Source: Sphingomonas sp.
GTDB taxonomy: Bacteria; Pseudomonadota; Alphaproteobacteria; Sphingomonadales; Sphingomonadaceae
NCBI RefSeq assembly: GCF_013812825.1
Contig: NZ_JACCSU010000042.1
Coordinates: 1-62,060 of the forward strand
Direction: 5' to 3'
Length of the DNA: 62,060 bases
The notes beneath the pieces are model-generated. The model did no database searches. It was not told the DNA's origin and saw only the letters and a program-made list of their open reading frames with translations. Position 1 is the stretch's first letter, and each line of letters begins with the position of its first letter. The translations under genes and the position numbers were made by a program. This document shows, one piece after another, positions 61,349 to 62,060 of the stretch.

Positions 61349-62060
61349 TCATGCAATGGAGCAGAAGCTTGGCTTGGCTGAATCCCGGCAGATGTCGGGC
61401 GCGTTGCGCGCCGCCCGCCAGTAGGCCGTCAGCCCCAGCTGGCGGACGAGCTGGGCATAGGCGGGCTCCGCGCGCGCCGCCGCCAAATTGGGCTCAAAGA
61501 GCACTTCGGCGTCGAACAGCCCGCGGGTTCGAACCAGGTTCGCGGCGGCCTTGAGCGCGGCTTCCCGGGCGCCAAGCGCGGCAAGCGTGCCGACGACCAG
61601 CCGGTCGTTGTAGCGCGGGTCGGCCGCGAAGCGTTCGAGTTCCGCGACCGATTTTGAACGCAAGCCCGAGTCCTGCGATTTCAGCGCCTGGAACGCGGCG
61701 GTCAGGGTCTCGCGCTGCGTGCTGGTCAGCGGCAGGTCGGAATCGTCGAGCACGGCGATCGCCTCGTCGTAGCGGCGCGTCCACAGCGCCGACTTCATTT
61801 CGAGCAATCGAAGCGAGGTCGCGTCGGGCCACAGCTTGAGCGTGTCGGCCAGGATGCGGTCCGCCTCGTCATTGCGGCCGACGACGTAAAGCGCCTGGGC
61901 AAAGCGGACATTGCTGAACGGCGCCAGCGGCCGCATGGCCCGAGCCCGCTCGTACTGCCCCACCGCTTCCTCCATCCGGCCCACCGAGGCGAGGAAGTCG
62001 CCATAGGCCTGGCGTTCGCAGCCGCACTCGGTGGGGCGAACGCTGATCGCTTTCTTGAGC
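61349..62060 (-). CDS. TPR-repeat protein, C-terminal part
   Basis: Frame open to the right edge; the N-terminus is outside the window. At least 237 residues are visible, with TPR-type repeats (FLASVGRMEEAVGQYERARAMRPL, FAQALYVVGRNDEADRILADTLKLWPD, and a third unit). An upstream part with a regulator or other domain is possible. Function unknown. Confidence 0.7.
   Translation of the reverse strand, partial: LKKAISVRPTECGCERQAYGDFLASVGRMEEAVGQYERARAMRPLAPFSNVRFAQALYVVGRNDEADRILADTLKLWPDATSLRLLEMKSALWTRRYDEAIAVLDDSDLPLTSTQRETLTAAFQALKSQDSGLRSKSVAELERFAADPRYNDRLVVGTLAALGAREAALKAAANLVRTRGLFDAEVLFEPNLAAARAEPAYAQLVRQLGLTAYWRAARNAPDICRDSAKPSFCSIA

Overview
The window is a continuous stretch of high-GC core chromosome from an alphaproteobacterium, most likely a sphingomonad (Sphingomonadales). 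The evidence is CckA-type hybrid kinase, I78-family inhibitor, DUF2066 and HdaA genes, a short alphaproteobacterial-type ProS, a complete Ccm tail and, most tellingly, the small dispersed repeat built on cttcgacaagctca that is common in sphingomonad genomes. Genes are densely packed, with many ATGA and 8-bp start/stop overlaps. I see no rRNA, integrase, transposase, phage gene, CRISPR array or plasmid function, and no block of atypical composition. || Layout. 1-2.3 kb: end of guaB, an rRNA cytosine methyltransferase and a secreted TPR protein. 2.3-7.9 kb (minus): envelope operon lptD-surA-pdxA-rsmA. 8.0-10.5 kb: pepA, holC, ndk. 10.5-12.2 kb (minus): purM-purN with a probable gene remnant behind purN. 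12.3-15.6 kb: DUF2066 protein, hda, then I78 inhibitor and rnd on the other strand. 15.8-20.0 kb: aspS, greB, a soluble lytic transglycosylase. 20.1-23.8 kb: dapA, smpB and an M13 metallopeptidase. 23.8-27.4 kb: cckA, a lone receiver protein and an alpha/beta hydrolase. 27.6-33.7 kb: clpX, a CPBP-like membrane protein, an L,D-transpeptidase, lon, hup and tRNA-Val. 33.9-37.8 kb: otsB-GH15-otsA trehalose operon. 37.8-40.3 kb: Crp/Fnr regulator, HIT protein, tRNA-His, an amino-acid dehydrogenase. 40.3-45.2 kb: ccmCDEFGHI. 45.2-50.2 kb: DUF3072, ald, kup, PRC-barrel protein, 2H phosphoesterase, DUF3775. 50.2-51.0 kb: tRNA-Met with a clear promoter, a WGxxGxxG-like small membrane protein and a 400-bp gap with a hairpin. 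51.0-58.9 kb: proS-lolC-lolD, an LprI-domain protein, dnaE. 58.9-62.06 kb: hemerythrin protein, small unknown, mtgA, a putative lipoprotein and the end of a TPR gene. || How the genes work together. Most are housekeeping modules: outer-membrane biogenesis (LptD, SurA, LolCD), peptidoglycan handling (Slt, L,D-transpeptidase, MtgA, DapA), regulated proteolysis and cell-cycle control (ClpX, Lon, CckA, HdaA), DNA replication (DnaE, HolC, Hda), cytochrome c maturation, and purine and trehalose metabolism. || I did not find a convincing new biological system. The most useful second-look items are the dispersed repeat read in frame inside dnaE and placed across the ccmH start, a probable MmcQ/YjbR remnant behind purN, an unexplained minus-strand terminator with a possible short gene ahead of proS, four convergent gene pairs that share their stops in a CTAG palindrome, and a direct repeat over the lon start.
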